64,000 nucleotides of DNA from Tropicimonas aquimaris (GCF_042676185.1 NZ_JBHTJT010000007.1:434001-498000); one strand, 5' to 3'. Counted from the first letter of the stretch, positions 48,057 through 57,344 are shown. A program made the numbers and translations. The notes: generated by a model not told the origin, from the letters alone.

Positions 48057-48656
48057 ATGGCTTTCGAACTCCCCGATCTTCCCTACGCCCACGATGCACT
48101 CGCCGCGAAGGGCATGAGCCAGGAGACCCTCGAGTATCACCACGACCTGCACCACAAGGCCTATGTCGACAACGGCAACAAGCTGATCGCGGGCACCGAG
48201 TGGGAGGGCAAGACCCTCGAAGAGATCATCGTCGGCACCTACGACAAAGGCGCCGTCGCCCAGAACGGCATCTTCAACAACATCTCGCAGCTCTGGAACC
48301 ACAACCAGTTCTGGGAAATGATGGGCCCCGGCGATGCCGGCATGCCCGGTGAGCTGGAAAAGGCCCTCGTCGAGAGCTTCGGCTCGGTCGACGAGTTCAA
48401 GTCCCAGTTCTCCGCCGCCGGCGCCGGCCAGTTCGGCTCGGGCTGGGCCTGGCTGGTCAAGGACACCGACGGCTCGCTGAAGGTCACCAAGACCGAGAAC
48501 GGCGTGAACCCGCTCTGCTTCGGCCAGACCGCTCTGCTGGGCTGCGACGTGTGGGAGCATTCCTACTACATCGACTTCCGCAACAAGCGCCCGGCCTACC
48601 TGACCAACTTCCTCGACAACCTGGTCAACTGGGAGAACGTCGCCAGCCGTATGTAA
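48057..48656 (+). CDS. sodB: Iron superoxide dismutase
   Basis: 199 residues. Metal ligands: H28 in YHHDLHHKAY, the His in QLWNHNQFW, and Asp/His in DVWEHSYYIDF. The glutamine region GAGQFGSGWAWL favours the iron or cambialistic type. It converts superoxide to oxygen and peroxide in the cytoplasm. AAGGATAA before the ATG is a good ribosome site. Confidence 0.94.
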   Translation: MAFELPDLPYAHDALAAKGMSQETLEYHHDLHHKAYVDNGNKLIAGTEWEGKTLEEIIVGTYDKGAVAQNGIFNNISQLWNHNQFWEMMGPGDAGMPGELEKALVESFGSVDEFKSQFSAAGAGQFGSGWAWLVKDTDGSLKVTKTENGVNPLCFGQTALLGCDVWEHSYYIDFRNKRPAYLTNFLDNLVNWENVASRM

Positions 48657-48685
48657 TCGGTCGACGCGACGCGGATTTCCGCAGG

Positions 48686-48717
48686 GCCTGCCGGGAGAGA
48701 TCCCGGCGGGGCTTTTC
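48686..48717 (+). terminator. Terminator after sodB
   Basis: GCCTGCCGGGA (48686-48696) pairs with TCCCGGCGGGGC (48701-48712), apart from a small internal mismatch, followed by TTTT. It is placed 30 bases after the sodB stop. Confidence 0.75.
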
Positions 48718-48919
48718 ATTTGGCGTCGCGCCGTTCCGGTCGCGCCCGCGCGACGCTTCGGAGCGAAGGCGCTTGGGGTGATCGGCGTGGCGAAGACCCT
48801 CCCGAAAGCACTGCCGCACGGCTCCCAAGGGTGATATAATTAATCTGCGGGTGCCTTCGAAGAGGGGAACCTTGCAAGGCGCTGTGCGTTCTTTCTTCAA
48901 GGAGAAGAAGGAGACCAAC

Positions 48920-49117
48920 ATGCCTGAACGCGTCAGATCCAGCGACGGAACCCGGGAAACCGAACAGGTCCTTGGCGACAAGAGCCGGGTCGCCCAGCAG
49001 GGGCGCGCCGGTGGCAACCTGCAGCGCAAGATCGGCACCCGTGACGAGCTGAAACGCAGCGAGGAGCGCCCCGGCGGCGCGACCCGCGTCACCAAGGCAG
49101 ACGAGGAGGAAAGCTGA
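48920..49117 (+). CDS. Small hydrophilic protein before the host-attachment gene
   Basis: 65 residues, highly charged with no hydrophobic segment (RSSDGTRETEQ, RDELKRSEERPGG), probably disordered. The ATG is preceded by AAGGAG-type sequence. Its stop overlaps the next start (TGATG), so the pair is translated together. Not assigned to a family. Confidence 0.6.
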   Translation: MPERVRSSDGTRETEQVLGDKSRVAQQGRAGGNLQRKIGTRDELKRSEERPGGATRVTKADEEES

Positions 49118-49572
49118 TGAAACGTTTGACAGCAGGGACCTGGGTGCTGGTGGCCGATGGCGAAAAGGCGCTGTTTCTGCGCAACGACCTTGATGCGATC
49201 AATCCCGATCTGAATGTCCACCAGGAGCGCAAGCAGGAGAATCCCCCGGACCGTGAGCAATCGGCCAATCGGCCGGGGCGCAAGGCGGACACCGGCCCGG
49301 GACAGCGTTCCGCGATGGACGACACCGACTGGCACGAGCTGGCCAAGGAGCGCTTTGCCGATGAACTGGCCGAGATGCTCTACAAGCGCGTCCATGCCGG
49401 GGAGATCGAGCGTGTCGTGATCGTCGCGCCGCCCAAGGTGCTCGGCGAGATGCGGCAGAAGATGCATTCGGAGGTGGCAAAGGCGGTGGTCGCGGAGATT
49501 CCGAAGACCCTGACCAACCACCCGATCGACCGCATCGAGAGCCTCGTGAAGGCGGAGCTGGAAGAGGCGTAA
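49117..49572 (+). CDS. Host attachment family protein (PF10116-like)
   Basis: 151 residues. Starts with a beta strand TWVLVADGEKALFL, then a long polar linker and the conserved part HELAKERFADELAEML and VIVAPPKVLGEMRQKM. These are the marks of the 'required for attachment to host cells' family, whose fold resembles release factor eRF1 domain; the biochemical role is not established. Coupled with the small gene before it. Confidence 0.85.
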   Translation: MKRLTAGTWVLVADGEKALFLRNDLDAINPDLNVHQERKQENPPDREQSANRPGRKADTGPGQRSAMDDTDWHELAKERFADELAEMLYKRVHAGEIERVVIVAPPKVLGEMRQKMHSEVAKAVVAEIPKTLTNHPIDRIESLVKAELEEA

Positions 49573-49645
49573 TTCCGGCGTTTGGCGCTTGACCTTGCCG
49601 GCGCGGCGGCGTCAGGTCCCGGAGTCTCAACCGAGGGCCTGACGC

Positions 49646-50554
49646 ATGACGGACGCGCACAAGGGAATTCTGGCGATGATCGGCGCCTGCGTGATCTGGG
49701 GCCTGTCGCCACTGCTGTTCAAGGCGCTCGGGCAAGTGGCGCCGTCGGAGATCCTTGCACACCGGACGATCTGGGCCTTCGTGTTCTTCTGCGCCATCCT
49801 CGCGGTGCAGGGCAGGTTGAGGCTCATGCCGCAGCTGATCGGGAGCGCGCCCGGCAGGGTACTGTTTGCGGCACTGATGATCTCGACCAATTGGCTGGTC
49901 TATATCTGGGCGGTGCAGATCGGCCGGACAATGCAGGCGAGCCTGGGCTATTACATCTTTCCCCTTGTGACGGTTCTGCTCGGCGCGATCGTGTTCCGCG
50001 AGCGCCTGGGTCGCGTGCAGTGGATATCTGTCGGGCTGGCCGCCTGCGCGGTCGGGCTGCTGAGTTTCGGCCTTGGGGTGGTGCCGATTGTGTCGCTGGT
50101 GCTGGCCGTCACTTTCGGGCTCTACGGAACGCTGAAAAAGGGGCTCGATGCCGGTCCCGTCGTATCGGTCACCGCCGAGGTGGCGATGCTGCTGCCGCTC
50201 GCTCTGGGCTGGCTGGCGTGGCTTTACCGCGACGTCGGGGGCTTTCCGCACTCTGTGGGCACGGCGGGGCTTCTCTTCCTGTCCGGCTCTCTCTTCACAG
50301 CGATTCCGCTGATGCTGTTCTCCTACGCCACGCGGCGGGTCCGCCTCGTCACGGTCGGGCTGGTGCAGTACCTCAACCCGACGCTGCAGTTCCTCTGCGC
50401 CACGCTGGTCCTCGCCGAGCCCTTCACGGGCTGGCACGCGGCGGCGTTCGGTCTGATCTGGATCGCGCTGGCGCTCTATTCCGGTCAGGCGGTGATGGAG
50501 GAGCGGGCGTCGCGCAGGCGCGCCATGAGCGTCGGCACGTCCGGAACCGTCTGA
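49646..50554 (+). CDS. rarD: RarD-type EamA (DMT superfamily) transporter
   Basis: 302 residues with ten predicted helices and two EamA repeats. The RarD pattern includes CVIWGLSPLLFKAL, EILAHRTIWAF, STNWLVYIWAVQIGR and QYLNPTLQFLCATLVLAEPF. It is a small-molecule exporter of unknown substrate. Its last 70 bases overlap the end of the convergent LOG-family gene. Confidence 0.9.
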   Translation: MTDAHKGILAMIGACVIWGLSPLLFKALGQVAPSEILAHRTIWAFVFFCAILAVQGRLRLMPQLIGSAPGRVLFAALMISTNWLVYIWAVQIGRTMQASLGYYIFPLVTVLLGAIVFRERLGRVQWISVGLAACAVGLLSFGLGVVPIVSLVLAVTFGLYGTLKKGLDAGPVVSVTAEVAMLLPLALGWLAWLYRDVGGFPHSVGTAGLLFLSGSLFTAIPLMLFSYATRRVRLVTVGLVQYLNPTLQFLCATLVLAEPFTGWHAAAFGLIWIALALYSGQAVMEERASRRRAMSVGTSGTV

Positions 50555-51051
50555 ACGAAATCCAGCAGCGTCCGTTCGGCAAAGCCCTGATCGACGACAT
50601 GCTGCATCAGCGCGTTGAGCGGAGCCCAGTAGCCATTGGTGTCCAGCAGGATCAGCGGTTTGGCATGAAGCCCGAGCTGGGCCCAGGTCAGCGTCTCGAA
50701 GAACTCGTCCAGCGAGCCGGCGCCGCCGGGCAGAACGACGATGGCATCGGCGTTCATGAACATGACCTTCTTGCGCTCGTGCATGGTCTCGGTGACGATG
50801 AAGGTCGTCAGGTCACGCTTGCCGACCTCACGGTCGAACAGATGGACCGGGATCACCCCGAAGGTCTCGGCGCCGCCCGCCTGGGCGCTGCGGGCAACGC
50901 GCCCCATCAGGCCGATATCGCCCGCGCCGTAGACGAGCCGCCAGCCTTCGGCCGCGATTTCGGCACCGAGGCTTTCGGCGACTGCCGCAAATTCGGGATC
51001 AATTCCGTCCCTGGAGCCGCAATAGACGCAGATTGAGAACGTTTGTGGCAT
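50485..51051 (-). CDS. LOG family (TIGR00730) Rossmann-fold protein
   Basis: 188 residues. Signature LPGGAGSLDEFFE with the nucleotide-binding ICVYCGSRDG start and GLMGRVARSAQ. LOG proteins release free cytokinin-type bases or hydrolyse nucleotide monophosphates; bacterial members are often phosphoribohydrolases. The gene ends 70 bases inside rarD on the opposite strand. Confidence 0.88.
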   Translation of the reverse strand: MPQTFSICVYCGSRDGIDPEFAAVAESLGAEIAAEGWRLVYGAGDIGLMGRVARSAQAGGAETFGVIPVHLFDREVGKRDLTTFIVTETMHERKKVMFMNADAIVVLPGGAGSLDEFFETLTWAQLGLHAKPLILLDTNGYWAPLNALMQHVVDQGFAERTLLDFVQTVPDVPTLMARLRDARSSITA

Positions 51052-51160
51052 TGCAGCAAGACCTTGGGGCTACATGGTTTTGACCCGTGATAGCTGTCTT
51101 GCTATTCTCTCTCAACCCGCTCAAAGGCGGGTGTGGTACAGTATTTCGGGATTTTGTTCG

Positions 51161-52537
51161 ATGGTTGACAAGGGGGCGCCCAAGAAGGCGGACGGCAAGT
51201 TTGCCGTTGGGGCCGTCGCAGCAGCGGCGGTGGCCGGTGGGGTTGTGCTGTGGATGATGCAAGCACCACAGGACGCTGAGACCGGCTCGGGCAATGACAC
51301 CTCGACCGCCACGATGTCCCAACCGGCGGTTCCCTCGGACGGCGACACCACCCAGAACAACACCCAAGCCGCCGCATCGGAGCCCGATGCGGCCGCGGAT
51401 GCCGGGCAGGGCGCCGAGACGGCGGCTGTGGACACACCGTCTGGTGATGCCACTGGCGCCGGCGTGCCCGGACCGCGCTTCGACCACGTCCGGGTCGACA
51501 AGGACGGCCGCGCGGTGATCTCCGGCACGGCTCCTGGCGGCTTCGAGGTCTCGGTCGAGGTCGATGGCGCGAACGTCCAGACCCTGAAGACGGACCGTTT
51601 CGGGCAGTTCGCGGCGCTTCTGAGCCTGCCGATCAGCGATGCGGCGCAGGTCGTGAACCTCGTGGCCCGCAATGCCGAGGGTGTGGAGCTGCGTTCCGAG
51701 GACAGCGTGATCCTGGCCCCGCGCATGGAGACCGGGCCCGAGATCGTCGCCGCGCTGGGGACCGGGACGGCCATGACGAACGAGGCCACGCTTTCCCAGA
51801 GGGGCAGCATGACGGGTGAGACCGGACTTGCCGCCCTCGATCTCTCCGGCGCGCCTGCGAGCGGTGACGGAGAGGTGGCGGCAAGCCCCGCGGTGGCGGG
51901 CGTCGACGAGACCGCTCAGGACACTCCCTATGGCGAGGCCATGGCGCCCACCGTGCTGCTGGCCAGCCGCACCGGCGTGGAGCTTTTGCAGCCGGCCAAC
52001 GATATTCCGGAGCGTTTGCGCGACCGGGTCGTGATCGACGTCATCAGCTATTCCGACGACGGCAGTGTCTCGCTCGAAGGCCGGGCCGCTGCCAGTGGCG
52101 ACCGCCAGGACGGCGTGCAGGCGTACCTGAACAACCGGCCCGTGCAATCGGCCGAAGTGAAGCCCGACGGCCGCTGGCACATGGGGCTCGCGCAGGTCAC
52201 GCCCGGCGTCTACACCCTGCGGATCGATCAGGTCGCTCCCGGCGGCAAGGTCGTGGCGCGGTTCGAGACACCGTTCAAACGGGAAGATCCGGCGGAACTC
52301 GCCCGCCTCGTGCCGCAGCTTGGCGCGACCGGGGCCGTGGGCGCGTCGGTCATCACGGTGCAGCCTGGCTATACGCTCTGGGGCATCGCGAACGACCGGT
52401 ATGGCAACGGGCTGGATTACGTGCAGATCTTCGACGCCAACAAGAGCCAGATCCGCGATCCGGACCTGATCTATCCCGGGCAGATCTTCGAACTTCCCGA
52501 CATGGAAGACGCGCCGGCCGAGGCCGCCTCGGAATAG
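51161..52537 (+). CDS. Membrane-anchored LysM protein with Ig-like domains
   Basis: 458 residues. One N-terminal membrane anchor (about 15-32), a long acidic, threonine- and alanine-rich linker (about 35-100), Ig-like repeats (RFDHVRVDKDGRAVISGTAPG at about 105) and a C-terminal LysM domain (GYTLWGIANDRYGNG...IYPGQIFELP) that binds peptidoglycan. The start was chosen as the ATG at 51161 just before the membrane helix. It probably lies in the periplasm tethered to the inner membrane; the exact role is unknown. Convergent with the following gene, three bases apart. Confidence 0.83.
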   Translation: MVDKGAPKKADGKFAVGAVAAAAVAGGVVLWMMQAPQDAETGSGNDTSTATMSQPAVPSDGDTTQNNTQAAASEPDAAADAGQGAETAAVDTPSGDATGAGVPGPRFDHVRVDKDGRAVISGTAPGGFEVSVEVDGANVQTLKTDRFGQFAALLSLPISDAAQVVNLVARNAEGVELRSEDSVILAPRMETGPEIVAALGTGTAMTNEATLSQRGSMTGETGLAALDLSGAPASGDGEVAASPAVAGVDETAQDTPYGEAMAPTVLLASRTGVELLQPANDIPERLRDRVVIDVISYSDDGSVSLEGRAAASGDRQDGVQAYLNNRPVQSAEVKPDGRWHMGLAQVTPGVYTLRIDQVAPGGKVVARFETPFKREDPAELARLVPQLGATGAVGASVITVQPGYTLWGIANDRYGNGLDYVQIFDANKSQIRDPDLIYPGQIFELPDMEDAPAEAASE

Positions 52538-52540
52538 CGC

Positions 52541-53368
52541 TCAGGGCGTGAGCTTGCCGCCGGACTTGGGTGCGCTGGCGTGATCCAGTTGCACGACATT
52601 GGGCTTGTCGGAGACGATGCTTTCCTCCAACGCCATGCGATCGATCCGTTCGACCGGCTTGCGGAGCCCGAGCGCGGGCAGAAGCTCTTCCAGATCCCGT
52701 TCGAGCTGCGCCAGTTGCGTCTGGCGCACGGCCTCGTCGACGTTGAGCCTCTGGGTCCAGCGCTTGATCTCGTCCAGCGTGGTGCGGGCAAGGCTGAGCT
52801 GCTCCTCGAAGGTCTCGGCCTCCTCCTGGCGCTGGCGCAGGAAAGTGCGGGCCCGTTCGATCCGTTCGCTGGAGTAGATCTCGGCCAGTTCCCGGGAGGT
52901 CTCGCTCATCTGAGCGGCGACCTCGAGCACCTCCGGTTCCAGCTTGCGCAGGTCGGGATGGTTGCGCAGGAAGGCCAGCCGCTCCCGCACGCTGTCGAAC
53001 TGCGACGACAGGGTAAACGCGCCCTCGCGATCCTGGGCGTGAACCGCATGATAGGCGCGGGCGACATCCTCCATGCGGATGCGGAAGTCGCGGTGGCTCG
53101 TCTCCAGCCGCTGCATCCGAACGTTCGACGGAAGGAAGAAACAGAGGCCGAGCGCGAGCGCGGTCAGGCCGATCTGCAAGCCCATTCCAGCCTGGGGCAG
53201 GGGTGTGTCGCCGAAGGCAGCGTCGAGTTGCAGCCAGGGAAGCAGCCCCGCGGCCGAAAGGACAGTGAGCAGGGTCAACCCGGCTGCGAGGAGCACGATG
53301 AGAGAGAGCGAGAGCGTCCGGCAAAGAGAAGCCATGCGCCCAAGGGCGGTGGAATCGGAATTCGTCAC
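52541..53368 (-). CDS. Two-helix membrane protein with a long coiled coil
   Basis: 275 residues. Two membrane helices (about 18-46 and 63-80) are followed by a largely helical, highly charged region (about 85-240) rich in E, R and L, predicted as coiled coil. Homologues in Rhodobacteraceae are often labelled 'DNA repair protein', but nothing in the sequence supports that. The membrane anchor plus coiled coil suggests a structural or scaffolding job. Confidence 0.65.
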   Translation of the reverse strand: MTNSDSTALGRMASLCRTLSLSLIVLLAAGLTLLTVLSAAGLLPWLQLDAAFGDTPLPQAGMGLQIGLTALALGLCFFLPSNVRMQRLETSHRDFRIRMEDVARAYHAVHAQDREGAFTLSSQFDSVRERLAFLRNHPDLRKLEPEVLEVAAQMSETSRELAEIYSSERIERARTFLRQRQEEAETFEEQLSLARTTLDEIKRWTQRLNVDEAVRQTQLAQLERDLEELLPALGLRKPVERIDRMALEESIVSDKPNVVQLDHASAPKSGGKLTP

Positions 53369-53489
53369 GGTGCAACCCTTTCGGCTACGACTATTAGTTT
53401 TGTCTCAATCGGACCCGGCGACGGAACCAGCATTGCCCGGCCCGATGGGATCTGTTCTCAGCGTAGCACATAAAGCGAATGATTCGCGG

Positions 53490-53511
53490 AATTTCGGGCG
53501 ATATTCGGGGT
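53490..53511 (+). repeat. Second copy of the motif at 42706-42726
   Basis: AATTTCGGGCGATATTCGGGGT lies 122 bases upstream of the coiled-coil gene, in the 215-base gap before mlaF. It matches the copy at 42706 except for two small insertions and one change. Confidence 0.4.
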
Positions 53512-53583
53512 TTGGTCCGCGAAGTTCGTGCAAAATTCCAGGAGTGCGGCGAAACTGTCGCCATATCAGAAGGCATGCCGTGT

Positions 53584-54330
53584 TCAGCGGACCGCTTCGA
53601 TGGGGCCCTCGGCCCGGCCGTTGATGAACTGCTGGACATAGGGATCGTCACAGCCGTCCATCTCGGCCACCGGGCCAACCCACTGGATGACGCCATCGTG
53701 GAGCATCGCCACATCGTCGGCGATGGCGCGGACGCTGCTCATGTCGTGGGTGATGGTGATCGCGGTTGCCCCCATCTCGACGACGATCTCCCGGATCAGG
53801 TCGTTGATCACCCCGGCCATGATCGGATCGAGGCCCGTGGTGGGCTCGTCGAAGAAGATGATCTCGGGCTCCGCGGCGATGGCCCGGGCAAGGCCCACGC
53901 GCTTCTGCATCCCGCCCGAGAGTTCGGCGGGGTAGAGATCCGCGGTCTCCGCCTTGAGGCCGACGCGGCGCAGCTTCTCGATGGCGATCTCGCGGGCCTC
54001 TGCCTTGGGGCGCTTTTGCTCGCCGCGCAGGAGGCGGAAGGCGACGTTCTGCCAGACCGTGAGGCTGTCGAACAGCGCCGCGCCCTGGAAGAGCATGCCG
54101 AAACGCGCGAGAAAGGCGTCACGATCGCCTCGGTCGACGGACTGGCCGTCGATCAGGATGCGCCCGGCGTCGGGTTTGACGAGGCCAAGGATGCACTTGA
54201 TCGTCACCGACTTGCCGGTGCCAGAGCCGCCGATGATGACCATGGACTCGCCCTTGGGCACGGTCAGCGTCACTCCGCGCAGCACCTTCTTCTCGCCAAA
54301 GGCCTTGTGAACGTCCTGAAGCTCGATCAT
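53584..54330 (-). CDS. mlaF: MlaF-type ABC transporter ATPase
   Basis: 248 residues. Walker A GGSGTGKS at 34-41, signature ELSGGMQKR, Walker B EIIFFDEPTTGLDP and the H-loop THDMSS. The MlaF group powers movement of phospholipids between outer and inner membranes. It overlaps the permease gene by four bases. No MlaD-type substrate protein follows in this window. Confidence 0.88.
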   Translation of the reverse strand: MIELQDVHKAFGEKKVLRGVTLTVPKGESMVIIGGSGTGKSVTIKCILGLVKPDAGRILIDGQSVDRGDRDAFLARFGMLFQGAALFDSLTVWQNVAFRLLRGEQKRPKAEAREIAIEKLRRVGLKAETADLYPAELSGGMQKRVGLARAIAAEPEIIFFDEPTTGLDPIMAGVINDLIREIVVEMGATAITITHDMSSVRAIADDVAMLHDGVIQWVGPVAEMDGCDDPYVQQFINGRAEGPIEAVR

Positions 54331-55118
54331 CCCGAAAAGAACACCTCGGTCAGCAGGTAGTTCGAGCCGAGGATCAGCACGGAACTGGCCACCACGGCGA
54401 GTTTCGTGGCCTTGCCCACGCCCTGCGCGCCGCGCCCGGAGTTCATCCCGTAGAAGCAGCCCATCAACGCGACGATGAAGCCGAACACGGCCCCCTTGGC
54501 GATGCCGGAGGCCACGTCGGCAACCTCGAGAAAGTCTATCGTATTCCTGAGATAGGCGGCGGAGTTGAAGTCGAGCCGGTTCACGCCCACCAGCCAGCCT
54601 CCCATGATGCCGATGGAATCACCCACCGCGACCAGCACCGGCACGGTCAGCGTGGCGGCCAGCACCCGCGGCACGGCGAGGTACTTGATCGGGTTGGTGG
54701 AAAGGGTGACCAGCGCGTCGATCTGCTCGGTGACCTTCATCGTTCCGATCTCGGCGGCGATGGAGGAGGCCACGCGCGCCGCGACCATCAGCCCGCCCAG
54801 CACCGGACCCAGCTCGCGCACCATGCCGATGGCGACGATTGAAGGCACGGCGGCCTCGGCGGAGAAACGGGAGGAACCGTCGTAGATCTGCAGCGCCAGC
54901 GCGCCGCCGGTGAAGAGCGCGGTCAGCCCGACCACGGGCAGGGAATACCACCCGATGGTCATGATCGCGTGGCCGAACTCGCGAAGGTAAAAGGGCGGGC
55001 GCACGAGGTGGCCGAGCACCTGAAGGGCAAAGATCGCCATGCGTCCGACGCTCGCGAGACCGGCCAGAACCGGCCGGCCGATCGCGGCAAGGGGACGCCG
55101 GAGCAGGGCGGCGCTCAC
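54327..55118 (-). CDS. mlaE: MlaE-type ABC transporter permease
   Basis: 263 residues from a GTG start at 55118 that overlaps the alr stop (GTGA). The MlaE core has LTALFTGGALALQIYD, VRELGPVLGGLMVAARVASSIAAEIGTMKVTEQIDAL and GCFYGMNSGRGAQGVGKAT. It is the membrane part of a phospholipid transporter. A much longer upstream frame is a shadow of alr. Confidence 0.88.
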   Translation of the reverse strand: MSAALLRRPLAAIGRPVLAGLASVGRMAIFALQVLGHLVRPPFYLREFGHAIMTIGWYSLPVVGLTALFTGGALALQIYDGSSRFSAEAAVPSIVAIGMVRELGPVLGGLMVAARVASSIAAEIGTMKVTEQIDALVTLSTNPIKYLAVPRVLAATLTVPVLVAVGDSIGIMGGWLVGVNRLDFNSAAYLRNTIDFLEVADVASGIAKGAVFGFIVALMGCFYGMNSGRGAQGVGKATKLAVVASSVLILGSNYLLTEVFFSG

Positions 55119-56167
55119 GACAGGCTGCCCCCGATGCTGCTGCGTCTGTAGCGGGCTCCCAGAGAGGTCAGGACCTCGTAGCCGATGGTGCCGGCGGCGT
55201 CGGCGAGATCGTCGACGGTCTGTTCCGGGCAAAGGATGTCGAGGCTCCCCGGCACATAGCCGAGGGCCGTGATGTCGACGGTGATCAGGTCCATGGAGAC
55301 CCGGCCGACCAGCGGGCAGGCCACGCCATCGGCATAGAGAGCGCCGGCGTTGGAGAGGCTGCGCAGCAAGCCGTCGGCATAGCCGCCGGACACGGTGGCG
55401 ATCAGGCGCTCTTCGGGCGCCATCCAGGTGGCGTTGTAGCCCACGGCCTCGCCGGGCGTGACCGTGCGGGCCTGGACCACGGGCAGCGCGAGGCGGGCGA
55501 CCGGGCGCGCGTCGGCAAAAGGGCGGCCGCCGTAGAGGCCGATGCCGGGACGGGTCACGTCGAAATGGTAGTCGGCGCCGAGCAGGATGCCGCCGGTGGC
55601 CGAGAGTGAGCGCGGCACGCCGGCCTCGTCTGTCATCTCGCGGAAGACGCGGAGTTGGTCCGCGTTCTGCGGGCTCTCGGGCTCGTCGGCGCTGGCCAGG
55701 TGGCTCATGATCAGCGCCGGCCCCTGGCCGAGCGCCAGAGGCGCCACCGCCGCCCATTCGGCGGGCTCGAGACCGAGGCGATTCATGCCGGTGTCGAGCT
55801 GGATGCCGAAGGCCGCGCCGGGAAGCGCCTCGAAATGGCGGGTCAGCTGTTCGATGGAATTCAGCATCGGGATCAGGTCCAGATCGCCGATCATGTCCGT
55901 GTCCCCGGCCATGTGGCCGGAAAAGACGTGAATGCGGGGCTCGCGGCCGAGCACCTCGCGGACCGCCGCGCCCTCTTCGGCGGTGGCCACGAAGAATCGC
56001 CGCACGCCGACGCGCGCAAGCGCCATCGCGACCCGCGCGACGCCGAGCCCGTAGCCGTCGGCCTTGATCACGGCACCCGTTTCAGTGCCGGGAGCCGACA
56101 TTTCGTTCAGGGCCCGCCAGTTGGAGACGAGCGCGTCGAGATCGATCGAGAGTGTTCCAGTCGCCAT
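55115..56167 (-). CDS. alr: Alanine racemase
   Basis: 350 residues. The PLP lysine lies in VIKADGYGLGV (about residue 35), the opposite-face tyrosine in GYNATWM, and MDLITVDIT follows. It makes D-alanine for peptidoglycan. It heads the alr-mlaE-mlaF operon, so cell-wall precursor supply and lipid transport are transcribed together. Confidence 0.94.
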   Translation of the reverse strand: MATGTLSIDLDALVSNWRALNEMSAPGTETGAVIKADGYGLGVARVAMALARVGVRRFFVATAEEGAAVREVLGREPRIHVFSGHMAGDTDMIGDLDLIPMLNSIEQLTRHFEALPGAAFGIQLDTGMNRLGLEPAEWAAVAPLALGQGPALIMSHLASADEPESPQNADQLRVFREMTDEAGVPRSLSATGGILLGADYHFDVTRPGIGLYGGRPFADARPVARLALPVVQARTVTPGEAVGYNATWMAPEERLIATVSGGYADGLLRSLSNAGALYADGVACPLVGRVSMDLITVDITALGYVPGSLDILCPEQTVDDLADAAGTIGYEVLTSLGARYRRSSIGGSLS

Positions 56168-56245
56168 GGCACCGGTTCTGACATTCCGGCTTGCGAGGTC
56201 AAGCGGAAAGGAGAGGGTATCCCGAACGAGCCCTGTCGCAAGCGG

Positions 56246-57344
56246 TCAGCGGGGGCCGGGCCAGAGGTCGGCCGGGTGGGCGGGGCGCTCGGGCAGTGTG
56301 GCCACGGTCTCGTGGATCTCGCCGTCACGCCAGTAGGTGACGCTCACGCTGTCGCCGACCTCGAGCGAGCGGACGATGTCCAGCGCGAGGTCGAGAGACG
56401 TCACGGCCTCGCCGTCCACCTCGAGGATGATGTCGCCGCCCAGCACCATCTCGGCATTCCCCCACAGGACCGGAAAGTAGCCGCCCCTGAGGCCGGCAAC
56501 ATCGGCCGCCGAGCCGGGCTCGACGGTTTCCACGAGGAACCCGGTTTCCGGAGGCGGCGGGGTCCGCGGCATCATGCGGGCAAGCAGCGGAGACATCATC
56601 TGCCCGTAGAGCCCGTGCCAGGCGCGCGTGACCTTGCCCGTGTCCATCAGTTCCACAACCAGGTCCTTCACCGTGTTCACCGGCAGGGCGTAGCCGATGT
56701 TCTCGGCCTGCGGATGGTTGCTCCTCAACGTGATGAGGCTGACGAGGCGGCCGCAGCTGTCGAACAGCCCGCCGCCCGAGGAACCGGGGCCGATTGCGGC
56801 GTCGGTCTGGATGTACTGGGTTGTCCAGGAAATCGTGTTCAGCGGGATCTTTATGTCCAGCGCCGAGATGATGCCGGTGGACATCGACTGCCTGAGGCCG
56901 AGCGGGAACGCGATGGCGTGCACCGTCAGGCCGAACTTCAGGTCCGGGTAGGAGGCGAGGTCGAACTGGTACTCGTATTGCACGAAGTCCTCGAGTTCGA
57001 GGATTGCCACGTCGAGTGCGGGATCCATAGCGAACACCTCGGCCGACAGGACGCCGGGACCGACGTTCACCAGGATTATCTCGCTGCCATGGACGACGTG
57101 GTAGTTCGTGATCACGTACGCCTCACCTAGCAGCACGACGGAGCCAGTCCCGGCGGCGGACGCGTGATGCGACGCGGTGCGGATCGACGCGAAAACTTAC
57201 GACCTGGAAGACGCTGTCCGAGAGCGTTTCGTATATCTCCGGCGGGGCCATCGCGCAGTCCGGCTCCGACGCCGCAAAGATCGGGGCAGGGTTCAGGTTC
57301 GCCAGGGATGCCAGCACGATCCCGCTACCGTCGCTCGAGGCCAA
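56246..57344 (-). pseudogene. Trypsin-like (S1C/HtrA-type) protease split by a frameshift
   Basis: The major frame (56246-57136) has catalytic residues H in NYHVVHG, D in DPALDVAILEL and S in GPGSSGGG, followed by a PDZ-like part. Just upstream, another minus frame (57123-57344) reads AMAPPEIYETLSDSVFQVVSF. The missing join ASAAGTGSVVLLGEAYV appears only in the second frame; adding or removing one base near 57148-57175 restores a continuous domain. No good start or signal peptide is seen, so the N-terminus may be damaged too. It may be a true pseudogene or a sequencing error. Confidence 0.6.
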
